A DNA stretch of 64,000 nucleotides from Pomphorhynchus laevis (lineage: Eukaryota; Acanthocephala; Palaeacanthocephala; Echinorhynchida; Pomphorhynchidae). The stretch is from NCBI GenBank assembly GCA_012934845.2, contig WNNJ02002543.1:62001-126000 (forward strand). Direction: 5' to 3'. This document shows positions 1 to 12,577 of the stretch, one piece after another. Numbering within the stretch: the stretch's first letter is position 1; the number at the start of each line of letters is the position of its first letter. The position numbers and the translations under genes were made by a program. The notes beneath the pieces are model-generated. The model had not been told where the DNA came from. It saw only the letters and a list, made by a program, of their open reading frames with translations, and did no database searches.

Positions 1-1015
1 AGCAGAAGTTTTAACTTTACGTGAAGGACAGAATTTGAGAAGATACGTATTTAAAAGCTCACATCTTCTGGCTCAGGCGGGAAGTGGACAAGAGCAGTTA
101 AGACATCGCGTGGTAGAGAAACATTGCCCCCCCCCCGATGTCGATACATTCTTTAAAGGAACCGTAGCCACAGATTTTTCTCTGCCTTTCATTGAGGCCC
201 AGTGCCCCCATCCATGACAGAGATTGCAGTGTGGAAAGCTCATATCATCATTGTTAAGAATTAGGAACTTTTAATTAAAACCCAGAAACGGGTTGCCAGA
301 CGTTTTGGTTTACGTCTCGACAATGTCGGTGGGAGCCGAGACAAAACCTATTGGAATAAGTAGTCCATTCTTTCTTTTAATGGGGCGAAAATTAGAGACT
401 TTAAAACGAACTTGAAGGTCATCAATGTCTTTTTGCTCCAAGTGAGGAGTGAGATTTATTTTTGTCAAGAAGCAATGATATGCTTTGAAATCAGGCTACC
501 AAACTTCGAGAGATTGTTATTAAAAAATTCTTTATATGCATTAGCCAAATCAGAGGTGGTAAAGGAAATTTTAACCTCGGTATCGTAGTATTTTACCGTG
601 TTGAATAATATTCTATTTTTATACTGTTCTGCGAAGCTTCGCAGGAAAATGTTGTACAAATTATGTCTTCCAACAGGTTCGGACAATTTAATAATTATTA
701 GATTTCTAAGCTTGGAATTGAGGGAAAGAATCCCATTACCCTCGTTATCATGAGTCAACAAATCTCTTACCTTGGGTGTTGTTACAGTCAAAATTCCATT
801 AAAAATACCTGAATTCTGTTCCATATTTGCTTGAATTTGAAAGTTGTTTGAAGCACCGATACTCACTTTTTTATATTTTTGGAATTCTAATTCACTAGTG
901 CGTAAAAAAGAAAATGATTTGTAATAAATAAGGGTTTCATTAATAACTATATAACCGATAAAAACTTTAAGAAACAAAAACATGCAAACGACAACTTTAA
1001 ATATAAGCCGTTCAC
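1..1015 (-). mobile_element. LINE copy A: ORF1 part, running off the left edge
   Basis: The minus-strand frame at 983-465 aligns with the N-terminal half of ORF1 of the better copy at 59 kb: shared IGASNN, QANME-NSG, the NL-NIFLR block and the RILFN-KYYD block. Downstream, at about 215-20, the frames are broken, but a zinc-knuckle pattern is still readable: C-x2-C-x4-H followed by GHW, then a decayed counterpart of CSNCGGQHPAWSRRC. This is the nucleic-acid-binding ORF1 of a Jockey/CR1-like non-LTR element. Its ORF2 would lie beyond the window. The copy starts about 60 bp behind the ORF2 end of copy B on the same strand. Confidence 0.75.
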
Positions 1016-1045
1016 GACGTGTATTTTTAAATCTTCAACTTATAT

Positions 1046-3281
1046 TCACAGCCTCAGGTCCAGTGGGATTTGAGCCCATCGGCCGCACCAGCGCGCCGCC
1101 CTCTGACTGAACCATTCGGGGTCTCTCACACACCTAAGAGTCCAGTCAAGGCGGACTATGGTTGGTAATCTCGAGATGAGGAGCTTAAGAAACCTTAGTC
1201 TTTGTTCTGGGGGACGTCCTCGTGAGAAGAAGACTAATCCCGAAATAGCCCAAGTACCCCAGAGGCGCACTTGGGTTATCCCATTCAATGACAGATGCTG
1301 GGCCCGTTTTAGAGCCCACCTAGCTTTCTTCGGGATACGTTTAAGTCTATCCAGGTCAGCTTTCGCCCACCAATTCACCGTAATGGTGAACCCCAGATAT
1401 TTTACTCGACTTGTGAAGATTGGGAGTGGTTGATGCTGCAAAATGGAGGAGAGTGCCTAGAGTGCTAGTCTCTTAAGTTTCTTTTCGCTGGCATTAACGC
1501 CATGAAAGACTACCACCTGCGATTTAGAGGAATTTAAAATAAGATTGAATGGGGGCAACTGATATTTTAATCTTAAAAAGACATGGCTGATGTCAGAGAT
1601 TACATCTTTGCATCTGCGTCCAGAGAACAAGGCTGTGGTATCATCAGCATATACCACCAGATGTCGCTCACGTTTAAAATTCTTGAATAGTACAATGGAT
1701 GCAGCAAGATATAAGATAGGAGAAAGTGGTTACCCGTGAGGTACACCCGTAATAGGGTAGAACTGACGCGCTTCAGGATCGTCTTCATAGTAGAACCGCT
1801 TGGTGTACAGCAATATCTGCATTCTGTTAACAATTCTCGCAGGCAACCCGAGGGAGCTGGGAGAGGAGATAACGAAGGGAATGGAGATCCGGTCAAATGC
1901 AGCTGAAAAATCAAGGAAAACAGCCACAGCTAGCTGATGACTATTTTTGTGACAAAACTGATGCACTTCACCAATTGCTGAATGGACCGAGCGCCCTTTG
2001 ACAAACCCATGAAAACCTGGCGGGATCAAATTACGCCTACATAAATGAACGTGGATTCTACGCGCAAGCGCTTTCTTGTAGATAGATATGAGGGCGTTTT
2101 GAATCGAGATGGGCTGCAGATCTTTAGGACAAGTGATTAATCTCTATTTAGGTAAAAAACGACTGCTGATATTGATGTTCGCTATGTCGGACGGGGAGGC
2201 TAATAGCATTGTGATGGCGACCTCCTTTCTCTGACTGTATGTCAAAAGCTGACAGACACGAGTGGAGAGTGGCGCGTGGAATTTGGAGGTGCCCAGGATT
2301 GTCCCCAGGATTAAAGGATATCTGTAACAGATAAGTCCCTACTCCTGAAGTCACACCAAGGCGAAATTGGTTGGAGAGATTGAGTGGCTTTATAATTATG
2401 TAAGGAAAGTGACTCCTCTAAAACTTTGTTAGGCATATGCTACTAATCTAAACCAAGGCTCTATCCTTCCAGCAGACAAACTTCTCCATCTGGAATATCT
2501 TACAGAAGGAAGCCTGAGAAGGGTTTAGGTGAGCAATGCTTGCCCTATCCCTGCTCAGCTGAAGCCTATATCTAGAGCTTCAGTATTCATTCGAGAGGAT
2601 CTGTCTGGCGGAAACGGAGAGGTTGGGAAGATGTAACATTCTAGCTAAGATCTTGCTTTGTTGGAATTGGATTGTATATTCTACCTTTAGTGGTAGTCGA
2701 AAGGATAGCGGTAGCTCGCGATGAGAGCTAGGAATTAAATTCGGTCAAACTCTCAATTCCAATTCGGCGGAAGAGTTGGATAGCTGCTTGAAAGATATCC
2801 ACTCTGATAGAGTCAAAGTGAAACATTTTCCTAAGCTACGTATCGTTATCTAGCCGCCATCGAATTAGGTCATGAGAGGTGGTCTGTTTTTGACGTGACT
2901 GCTCAGTGCAAATGGGTTTCAACAACCATATCTTATGTAGCAGTAATATGTCGAGGAGCGAATTTGTTGTAGAGCAATGAAAGGTGGGGGAATGTGGTTT
3001 TCAAAAAGATAGTCGATTCTTGCTCTGCGGAGTGCTGCATTTATCCAACTACCAGTTCTGTCGTTGAAGTCACCAGGTAGCATGTCATAACCGCTCCCCA
3101 ATATTCGATCCAGGAGGTCACGGTTCTTGTGGATTTCTCCCTGCCGAATATAGACATTGGCTGTGCTAATACGCTTACCGTCCTTACAAAGTTATACAGC
3201 TAAACAAGATTGGGCTGGACAAGAGTAGTTTAACAGGAGTGATGATCTTAAGGAGCTTTTCACTAGGGTTGAAAGACCTTA
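1046..3281 (-). mobile_element. LINE copy B: decayed ORF2 (endonuclease and reverse transcriptase)
   Basis: Read on the minus strand from 3281, the DNA matches ORF2 of the copy at 60.7-62.95 kb. The endonuclease motif GDFNDRTG is at about 3070-3050. The RT fingers (HGFVKGRSVHSAIGEVHQFC) and LDFSAAFDRI are at about 2000-1880, VYADD is at about 1655, and the C-terminal GTWAISGLVFFSRGRPPEQ block is at about 1240. The reading frame is broken many times and at least one RT block is internally deleted, so this copy is dead. At 3281 it stops abruptly against copy C, which runs the other way. Confidence 0.8.
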
Positions 3282-3282
3282 A

Positions 3283-4530
3283 TAGACAATGCTTTTAGTC
3301 GCTCCATCCGATGTGGTCGGCATCAACATTAATAGACGAATATTTTTAGAAAAGTACAATCCGGTCTATTGTTCTAGAGACCTGCGGCCCATATCGATTG
3401 AAAATTCCCTCGTCTCGATCTACGAAAAAGCGCTTGCGCATAGGATCCGCGATCCTCTTAGTAGGCGAAATTTAATCTCGCCAGGTTTCCATGGGTTTGT
3501 CAAAGGTCACTCCGTCCAATCATCAGTGGGTGAAGTGCATCAGTTTTGTCAGATGAATAGTCATCAACTTGCTGTGGCTTTTTTCCCTGATTTTTCTGCT
3601 GCATTTGACCGCATCTCCATTCCCATTGTTATCTCTTCTCTAAGGTCCCTCGGGTTGCCTGCGAGAATTGTTAACAGGGTGGAGATACTGCTGTACATCA
3701 AGCGATTTTTTTATGAAGACGACCTTGATGCTCGTCAGTTCTAGCATATTATAGTTTTGCCCCAAGGTTTCCCCCTTTCTCCTATCTTGTTCCTTGCTGC
3801 TTCCATTGAACTCTTTTTAATATTTAAACGTGAACAACGTCTAATGATATAAGCTGATGATACCACAGCCCTGTTTCCTGGACGCAGGAGTAGAGACGTA
3901 GTCTCGGACATCAGCCGTTTCTTTTTAAGATTAAATGACTAGTTACCCAAGTCCAATCTCATTCTAAACTCTGCTAGATCGCAGGTGGTTGTCTTCCATG
4001 GGTGCCCCGCAACAAATAAAAACTTAAGAGATTAGCACTCTCTGCACTTTCCTCCATTTTGACTAATCAACAGCTCTCTACCTTCACAAGTCGAGTAAAA
4101 TACCTAGGGGTTACCGTTACGGTGAACTGGATAGACTTAAGCGTATCCTGAAGAGAGCTAGGTGGCCCCTAGAAACGGGCTCAACATTTTTCATTGAAAA
4201 GGAAAACCAAGTGTGCCTCTGGGTTACTTGGGCTATCTCGGGATTAGTCTTATTTTCAAGAAGACGTCTCCCAGAGCAGAGGCTTAGGTTTCTCAAGCTT
4301 CTCGTCTCTCGTTTACCCGGCATAGTTCGCCTCGACCGGGTGGTTTAGTCGGAGGACAACGTGATGGATTGGTTGGAGGGCTTAGATTTCACTGGACCGT
4401 AGGCCATAATATAGGAAGACTAAAAAATGGATTGTCTTTGACTTTTTATGGCCTGTCAGTTTCACGGCTGTTTCTATTTTTTAGTTATTTATCGGTTGTT
4501 AGTTATTAAGAAAATCTTTATTTATTTGTT
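3283..4530 (+). mobile_element. LINE copy C: 5'-truncated RT end plus 3' UTR
   Basis: Begins inside the RT region. The first open stretch (3289-3744) carries DLRPISIENSLVSIYEKALA, HGFVKGHSVQSSVGEVHQF and PDFSAAFDRI. A decayed YADD region follows at about 3850, and the thumb and C-terminus run to about 4400. The tail at 4400-4530 resembles the 3' UTR behind the copy at 62.95 kb (GAAGACTAAA, then a TAGTTATT-rich stretch). Several stops and frame breaks; not functional. The 5' end abuts the inverted copy B. Confidence 0.75.
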
Positions 4531-5469
4531 TGTTTATTTACATGCCGCAATTTATCTTTTAAGTATTTGCGCTATGTATGTTCACAATTTAAGTTCGTAT
4601 AATACTTGTTTTACAGCATTTAGTAAATAGTAGTGTATAAATTGTAATATTTGGCTTGCTTCTGCTAACATTATTAAAAATAATGCAACTTTATCACGAA
4701 TTCTTATTTATAAAATGTCTTATTTAATTGTAATTAACAATTTTGCCACGAACTGGATTGTAGAATAATCTAAATTTCAAAAGCTGCTTTCAAATATATG
4801 TGTTTAGATCTATTTAATTTTTGAATCGATTTAGTTGCTTCTAGTTTAAAGTTGTTTTCATGTTCTGTTTGGATCTGCTGATTAATTTTAGTTTTTAATA
4901 TTATATACATTCGAAATTTCCAAATATTTTTCGTTTACGTGGTCAAACTCGTTCTTGGTTTAATTAGCTTAATTCTTGTTTGAACGTGTACACGAATGTG
5001 AATATACCGCCAAGCATTTGAAATCAATCCAACGTGCTTAACAACTACCTGAACTTGTTGATATTTAACTAACACAATTGGTAAAAAAATTACTTTTATA
5101 TGACATATGTGACTGTTGTGATTATTATCGAGCTGTACTAACAATCAAATTGGTATGTTCTATTAAATTGTCGGCATTTATTATAAAGATCGTTGGCCTT
5201 CACGTCGTGACACATAGCGAATCAGCAAACTGACACAATATATTTGTGGTTGATTTTTAACTTTTAATTTAATAGATATCATGCTGTTGAATAAGCATTC
5301 ATCTGGCAATGATTGTTATGGACACGGGATCAGACTTGATATTTTTTCAACAATTATATCAATTACACTCATAATTTGCTTTTTTTTTATCTAAAATATA
5401 AAAAATTCACTTTGTTTTTAAATTAAGTTTCCCCATGCATTGTAATGCCTTGATTTTTCTTGTGTATAG
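4531..5469. other. AT-rich spacer before the first visible SNX exon
   Basis: No coding signal or repeat match recognised. The missing N-terminal SNX exons are not found here. They may lie left of the window, beyond the LINE cluster. Confidence 0.4.
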
Positions 5470-8400
5470 AATCAGATGACTGTTGTTAGTCGATACCACG
5501 ATGATTTTGTATGGCTACATGACGCTTTTGTGGAAAACGATGATTACGCTGGCATGATAATTCCACCGGTTCCATGTAAACCTGACTTTAACGATATAAA
5601 AGCTAAGCTAAATAAGCTAACTGAATTAGAAGGTTCATTAGATTCTGCTCGTATCAGTAATATGAAAAAGGAGTTGGATGGGTATGTATTGCGTTAGTAA
5701 TTATTTCTGTTTATATTGAATTAAGGTTGTTTCCCTCCGTGGATAACTGCACACTTTTTATTTTAGACATTTTAACATTATAACAATTCAATATAAAATT
5801 TAAATAGTTTATAATTTAATATTCAAATTTGAATATATTAATATTTTGATCTGTTATCTTTAATTTAAATATTAAAACGACCTCAAGCCGGTTCGTATCT
5901 GATACAGCGTGTAATTCAGGCAATACAGATCATAAATGCTGATTCAGTGCTTGGAACTTTAAGTAGTTCCATGCATTGAGGACGATGTGAAATAAATTTT
6001 TTGAAAACATCAAGTTTTTATTATACCTATTGTATTTCGTTACGATGTAAATTAATTTTATTTATGCTGGTAATTCCGTGTTGAGTCATTTGACATAAAT
6101 TTATGTTTTACGATATTTGAAATTGTATTCTCTCTTACGATACATAAAATAACATATATAAATGCTGATATGGCCAGCGAAAGAATACTGTAAAGGTGAA
6201 GCTTTATCTTTATTAAGTAAGTTTTTAATCGTAATTACATTTTCATGTTGTCTAACTTTTATTTTTGAGTAAAAACACCGTTTTCAGCTTTTGTCCTTGT
6301 TTCTTTAAAGAGGGTTTATCAAATCACAAAGCAACCTGTTTTCAGCTTTTGTCATGATTTCTTTAAAGAGGATTTATCACATCACAAAGCAACCTGTCAT
6401 TGCTTACAGTTAAAATTCTATCTAAATTTGAAATTTATTCAATAGATAGTCAGATTGAAATAGTTAAATTCTCCGACTAAATTTTACATTAAATTTGATT
6501 TATTTGCATTTGATGTAAAGATATTTTGAACTTGATAAGTTTATTTTTTTCTAAAAGCTCGAAATAAATCGCATATCGGTTTAATCTTCATAATATGCCT
6601 ATCTTGGTTACAGGTTTGTCGATGAATTATTGAGAACAAGAAACTACTCTTCACGTCATTTTTTACTATTTAATTTTACACAATATTTTAATTACTTAAT
6701 ACTAAATTTTAATTTAAATTAAAATGGATAAGGATGTATTAACATAATGTGAAATTTGAAAATGAATATAGAGTGCTAATACCTTGCGTGACTAGAATCT
6801 GTGTTAAGCATTTGAATGCTGTAATGTAGGGTTTCACCAACTTAGCGACCTTTCTTAAATGTATTGTTAATCACTGAAATTTTCAATTCCACAAATTGTT
6901 GCTCAAATGGTTTCTTTAAAGCGTATTCTTCTATCTTTACCTGATTAGTTTTATTTCATGATTGTTAGTTTCTAATGTGTTTTACAATTTAATTTTAGAT
7001 CTGTTGCTTTTTTTTATTCATTATTGTTTTAAAATATACGCTTAAAAATAGTTACAAACGATATAACATATAAAAAATACATTTTAAGTGCTTTTCAGTT
7101 AACAGTTTGTTTGGATGTTTCGTCATTGTCGTTCGACAATGACGCTATCATGACGTTAATGACGATATTTTGGTTATGTTTATTCGTTCACTTTTCAGCT
7201 CTTAAACTAATAGAACTTAAGCTTCTGATTAAGTTGACTTCTGACTAATAGAACTTTTCACTTCAGCTCTTAAACTAATAGAATTATGTACACCCTATAT
7301 TTTTATTTTTATGCCAGTGAATATCGTGCAAAGTTCAAAAAGGCAATTACAAATCACGAATATTTCCTCAAACGATTAGTAGAAAATCCAAAATTTGGCA
7401 AAGATGATAATCTATCTATATTTTTATCATTTGAAGGATCGGTACGATTTAATGCTTTCGTTGCTTAAATATTGAGGTAGATATTCTTTTTGTCACACAG
7501 TTAGACGTGCGAGGGAAAAACAAAAAAGAAGTATTTTCTGATTTTCTCAAAACCCTTGCAATTGGTGCTGATAAACTTTTGCGCCCCCATCATAAGGACT
7601 CTGACGAATACTTCAGCCTGGAGAAAACTTTTCTCGACGAATATGTCTCCAAAGTTAATGATGCCAAGCGGTTCGCACTCGAATTAAAGAAGAACACTGA
7701 AGGTAATTTTTTAATGTGCACAGATATGTATGCTTAATACCTTAATTTATCCAAATTATGATTGTAGTTTTAAAAGTAGCTAATTTCCTATGGCATATTA
7801 AGTGTTTGAAAATATCTAAATTGCGGTTTAAAAATATTCATTTTAATATTCACTTGTTGTGGTTTATCTAAATAGCTATCACATTAAATCATTTTCTAAA
7901 GCCAATTTGTGAATGGTCAAGCAGATATTGCTGGTCAGCAAGTTGCCTTACTGGATTCCTTTATTGTAAAAATTGAATTACTTACAGTTATTTATTAAAA
8001 TAAAGGAAACAGTTTAAATAATCTTGTTTAAATATGTTCTGTGCATATTTTTAAATTTTGCAATTATCAATGATCAGCAATCAAAATTGAAACTTTCTAA
8101 ATTTTTTATTTCTTTTGAGCTGCAGCAAATTGGAGTAAATGACAACTTGCTAATATTGTAAATACTTTATGTGTATTTCTGTCAGTAGTAAATGTTTACT
8201 AGTTTATGGATCAATGATTTAATACTATTTCCAATATGGTTATGGATTAACATAAGATAAAGAATCACTTTCCATTTATCGAATTTTCACTTCATAAATT
8301 TAATTTCTCAACTGTTAGTCATCGAATACAAAAATACTAAAGTAATAAAATTGCTTATTCTGTAGATTTTTGGCTTTGTAATTTTCTTACTTTATAAAAG

Positions 8401-10295
8401 TAACTTTTTAAATTTACATCCTTTAAATATTTCAGTCGTTTTTACATTTGAATATCTTGTTCATAGTGGGCTCTTGACAAATCTGTAAAACTATTTTTTA
8501 TATCTGTTTGATTGTAATGTTCTTATGACTTAAATTCAATAAATTTTGAAGATTCCTGTTTTCAGCCGAAATCAAACATTATTGATTTCATTTTTTGATT
8601 TCTAAAAAATTATTTCATTACGCCCTTTTTTGAAAGGCCGTCGATCTATAGTTTAAAACAGAAAGGGATAGGTGCTAGATAAAACTCGCAAACTCATAGT
8701 GCAAACTTACAAATATTTGAACAACTACATATGTCAAATTCAATAAAAATAGTTCATACTGACACTTTTTCGTAGAGTGCTTATGCCTACTTATTCATAT
8801 CCGCTTTAGAACGTTTTTATGCTTCCAAAAACGCATAGAGCATAATCAGATCAGATAACAGAGTCTTTGTATTTTATAATATACATAAATCAAAAATAAA
8901 GAAAAAAAATATAAATAATAAATAATTATTTTAAATAGTTGATAATGATCGTTTTTTAATAAAGAATTATTGGAGCTGGGTCAAAGGAAGAAGGAAAACT
9001 TTTTATTGATATTTCGCTAACCTCTGTTAGCATCTTCAGAGAATTACAACCTTTGTTAGAAGAGGAATTTCCTTTTCAGAAAATTCCAAGCTCTGTTAGC
9101 ATCTGAAGATGATAACAGAGGTTAGTGAAATATTAATAAAAAATTTCTCTTTTCTTTGATTTATATCCAATAATTCTTTAATAAATAATTTTATAAGATT
9201 TTATACAATTTATATTTATATTAAGTCAAAATTTAAAATTGAAATTTAAAATAAAAGCAAATTTTATGTTCGGTTTACACTTTCTAAGGCATTTTGCTCA
9301 ATTAGTATTTAAAATTTTTAATAATTTATTTAAAGGTTATATCGAAAGGTTTTCGTAAAGTCGTTATGTGTGTTTTAGAATTGTTGATATTTGGTTCAAA
9401 GTTTAGATGAAACAGTTGAATCCCCTGACTTCAATGCATTTCATTTTTTGGTTGTAATTATTTAGTTAACAAAGGCAGAAACAAAGCGATAATTATTATA
9501 GTCAAATCGATAGCATACATTTTAATACAATTTACTTAATAACTTATTGATTTGTTTGTTCTAGTTTTATGTAAAGGAAAGTAAATTATTAAAATTGTTT
9601 TGTTACAAATAAATTGAATAACAACTATACAGGAACAATTAATATTTTGTAAACTACTTAACTTTTGCTTCGAAAAGTTGACGTATGCAATAATTAAATA
9701 AACTTTTTTCAATCAATAAAAATGCTCGTTGACAGTTTAGCTATTTGATTGGCTATTTTAACTTAAATAAAGTATTTTTCAAATAGAAATTAGTAGTGCA
9801 ATGATGCAATCACACGCTGCGCTGGACGGTCTAAGATCATCCGAGAATCCGGACTTCGCAAAGTTTCTGCAAATCTCTTCAGAAGTGTATGAACAGATTC
9901 GAAAAGTTAGCAATAAATCAGTAGACAATATTGATTTAAAACTACAAGACACGTTCAAGTACCTTCATCAGGAAAGCACGGAAGCACTCAATCTTCTGCA
10001 TCGACGATACAAATCTCTTGGTGAGTTTGAGAACGCTAATCAGGCAGTTGACAAGGCTCGTCTAAAACGAAGAGATATCAGTACAAGTGAAAAAAACAGG
10101 GAATTCGCAAGACTTAAATTCGAAAAAATCAGTCAAGACGCAAAGGAAGATCTGAAAGAGTTTGCTAATCGCCGAGCAGCATTGACATCTACGCATTTAA
10201 AGCAATTTGTGACTGGGCAAGCAGATATCGCTGCCGAGCAGGTTGCCCTACTGGATTCCTTTATTGACAAGATCGAATCAGTCAAGGTTATTTAG
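5470..10295 (+). CDS. SNX6: Sorting nexin 5/6-like protein (PX and BAR domains), 5' incomplete
   Basis: Four exons join in frame with GT-AG ends: 5470-5681, 7318-7441, 7501-7702 and 9787-10295 (348 codons). Exons 1-2 give the PX domain: FVWLHDAFVENDDYAG, IIPPVPCKPDF, then EYRAKFKK and HEYFLKRLVENP. Exon 3 opens with DVRGKNKKE and starts the BAR helices. Exon 4 is the BAR C-terminal half, with RRYKSLGEFENANQAVDKAR and KFEKISQDAKEDLKEF. Order and motifs match human SNX6/SNX5 from about residue 56 to the end. These are SNX-BAR partners of retromer/ESCPE-1 that shape endosomal tubules for retrograde sorting. Visible length agrees with that span (about 350 aa). The N-terminal roughly 55 residues and the start codon are not in view. 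An AATAAA lies only 4 nt past the stop, so the real poly(A) site is probably further down. SNX5 versus SNX6 cannot be decided. Confidence 0.88.
6281..6396. repeat. Tandem duplication, 58 bp x 2, in SNX intron 1
   Basis: Two adjacent 58-bp units (6281-6338 and 6339-6396), both starting TTTTCAGCTTTTGTC and ending AAAGCAACCTG, with a few differences. Intronic and non-coding. Confidence 0.85.
7902..8180 (+). pseudogene. Extra copy of the SNX last-exon end and 3' UTR inside SNX intron 3
   Basis: This stretch matches the end of the SNX coding sequence and its 3' UTR at 10203-10482, in the same orientation, about 2.3 kb upstream of the original. The last 30 or so codons stay open (QFVNGQADIAGQQVALLDSF against QFVTGQADIAAEQVALLDSF) and end in a stop. 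An AATAAA at 7999-8004 matches the one in the original. Differences include amino-acid changes near the C-terminus (VKIELLTVIY against DKIESVKVI). It looks like a partial tandem duplication that was left behind. No splice site that would use it in frame is evident. Confidence 0.85.
8840..9275 (+). repeat. Dispersed AT-rich repeat (family R), split by a foldback
   Basis: The left part starts with the family head (ATCAGATAACAGAGTC, then ATAAATCAAAAATAAAG). The right part resumes with TAAGATTTTATACAAT and AAATTGAAATTTAAAATAAA. The foldback at 8940-9185 interrupts it, so the foldback arrived later. Confidence 0.65.
8940..9185. mobile_element. Foldback element with CTGAAGA-stem-GAAA motif in both arms
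   Basis: Imperfect long inverted repeat. The outer arms are AATTATTGGAGCTGG-like and TCCAATAATTCTTTA. The minus strand (9039-9012) reads CTGAAGA, T, a perfect six-pair stem GCTAAC/GTTAGC with loop AGAG, then GAAA. The plus strand repeats it at 9103-9130 with a shorter stem (TAAC/GTTA). The same family occurs at 31690-31880. Confidence 0.7.
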
Positions 10296-10482
10296 TAAAA
10301 TAAAGAAAACAGTTTAAATAATCTTGTTTAAATATGTTCTGTGACATAATTTTAAATTTCGCAATTATCAATGATCATCAATCAAAATTGAAACTTTAGT
10401 AATTTTTTCTTTCTTTTGAGCGGCAGCAAATTGGAGTAAATGTCAACTTGCTAATATTATAAGCTCTTTCTATGTATTTCTC

Positions 10483-11519
10483 AATTTTTGACAATTTATT
10501 CCAAGTTTTCTACTTCTGTTTACTTTTAACATTTTGTTCAGCTAATTAACATCGGTTTTTATTACATTTTGAATAATGAATATGTTTTATATCTGTATAT
10601 ATGTGTGTGAGTATTACTATGCTAGCTCTTATCCATTAATTGATAAAAAATTAATTTAGCAAGAATTTCACTTACTATGATCGATGATATTTTTTATCGA
10701 ACGAGGATTTTAACTCCTCTGTAGTTTTAAATATGTAGAAATGATCGAAATTCAAGCGTATTATTACCATATTGCTTTTAATTTGCTTTTATTGTTAGTC
10801 TATTATTGAATGTACTAATATTTTTTTGTTCGGATAGTTTTATTATATTTCACAAGGTTATCAAGTGCTTGTTTGTATTTATTTAATAAAATTTGAGATA
10901 ATCCAGTCCTCACAACTTGTCTAGTAGGCATCATTCACATATTCCTTTTTTATCTAATTCGTATAATATTCACTACCTTATCTATTAGATATACGTTTAC
11001 TCTTTTAGCAAATCATTACGCCGCTTTAAGGGCATAAACTTTTGATTATGTAAAACTTGCTGTTTTATTTGAAACATTGATGATGTTGACTATTAACTGA
11101 AAGCAAATATTGAAAGAAAATACACCTTGTAAAAATTGCATCCGCGTTTGTTCAACTTGATCGAATGGCGCTTTTACTAAGCAGGGAATTTTAAAAGTTA
11201 AAATAAGAAGCTATTTAGTTCACAAGCTTTGTAGTTGCATAATCAAATCATGTTGTTACGCTGGGAGTCGGCGTTTTTTTCAGTTCTACGAGAAAGCGTG
11301 TGCGTCATTTTTATTGATTCACCGCACACGCATTTCTACTGTCAAATATGATTCTAATCATACTAGGCGGCTAGCGAATCTTAAAACTCAAGTTTTAGCA
11401 AGTGAGAATATCGTTATCTACTAGTATAAACGTTTAGCCAGGAAGACGTTCCCTTTGCAGATGACTCTTGTATAGATTGGAGTATTAAATTGCTAAGTCG
11501 TTGTGTTATTGGTGATATG
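10483..11519. other. Intergenic spacer between SNX and family R repeats
   Basis: AT-rich, no gene seen. It holds one clear hairpin at about 11289-11337 (AGCGTGTGCG pairing with CGCACACGC). Confidence 0.4.
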
Positions 11520-11975
11520 ATAAGATCAGCTAACTGAGTCTACGTATTTTATACTATATATCAATCAAAAATAAAGATAAATAAATATAAATAATAAATA
11601 ATTATATAAGATTTTATACAATTAATATTTATTTAACCATAAAATTTATAATTAAAATGAAAAATATAAATCAATTTTTATGAATTGACTGATAAATAAT
11701 ATACAATGTATTCGAATCAGGAATAAATGCCATTAGGAAAAACGGCTATGTTATCATGTTTCGTCCTCTATTCCTTGACCCAACACTGCAGCTGGGCCAA
11801 ATACATGCTAATGACGTATTTTTATGATGAAATTTGATTACCTGGTGTATTTTATTCTAATACAAAGCATATTGTTTTTTATCCATTCGTAAATGTTTTC
11901 GTTAAACTGTTTAAATTTATTATTATTAATAGTTTGTTGATTTATATATTATAAATTTTATATATTTATAATATT
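11520..11975 (+). repeat. Family R repeat, nearly full copy
   Basis: Head GATCAGCTAACTGAGTCTAC, AT-rich body, GAATTGACTGATAAATAA, then a GC-richer middle (TTCCTTGACCCAACACTGCAG, GGGCCAAATACATG) and an end near TTGTTGATTTATA. Confidence 0.75.
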
Positions 11976-12009
11976 TTGTTGATTTATACTTCCCAATTAT
12001 AAAAAATAG

Positions 12010-12320
12010 TCTTATCAATAATGTATAGTTTTAGTATTTCTGATAAAGGTTATGTTACTGGGAAAACAAAGACAAAGTCCACAGGTCAATAATAACTTAC
12101 CAGTAGATCAAATCAGATAACTGAGTCTACGTATTTTATACTATATATAAATCAAAAATGAAGATAAATAATAAATAATTATATAAGATTATACAATTTT
12201 AATTTGTACCAAGTTAAATTTTAAAATTGAAATTTAAAATAAAAGTCAATTTTTATGAATTGACTAATAAATAACATACAATTTGTCAGAATAAGGATTA
12301 GATGCAAAATCTTGGCAAAA
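12010..12320 (+). repeat. Family R repeat with upstream extension
   Basis: Begins with TAGTTTTAGTATTTCTGA and CCACAGGTCAATAATAACTT, which also occur inverted beside the copy at 36.95-37.05 kb. The usual head (AATCAGATAACTGAGTCTAC) and body follow. Confidence 0.7.
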
Positions 12321-12339
12321 GATTATCTTGGCGAAAGTG

Positions 12340-12577
12340 TGGCTCTACCATGCAGGTGGACTAGAATTAATGTTTGGCTTTTGATAGATCTCCGTTATTA
12401 TTTTATTTTTCTGTCTAACAATAACATCCAGAAATGCAATGAACTTTGTCAAGTTCTTAGTGTGAACTTGCAACTAAATGGCTAAATCCTTTTTATTAAA
12501 TGTATTCCTAATATTGTCGGCGTTTTCAGCTTTATTGAATATCATAAAAACACCGTCGACATATCTCCAATATGAGC
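12340..12577 (-). mobile_element. Penelope-like RT relic
   Basis: The minus strand still shows a RYVDD-like block (CCGTCGACATATCTCC on the plus strand, the same string as in the 34.4-kb Penelope copies), then an FLDV-like block and an IYQKPN-like block. That is the usual order at the end of a Penelope-like RT. Short, old and broken; flanked on both sides by family R repeats. Confidence 0.6.

Noticed and set aside
35-217. 60-codon plus-strand ORF
   Set aside because: Shadow of the minus-strand LINE zinc-knuckle region.
4448-4630. 60-codon hydrophobic ORF
   Set aside because: AT-rich LINE 3' UTR and flank; no conserved match in the other copies.
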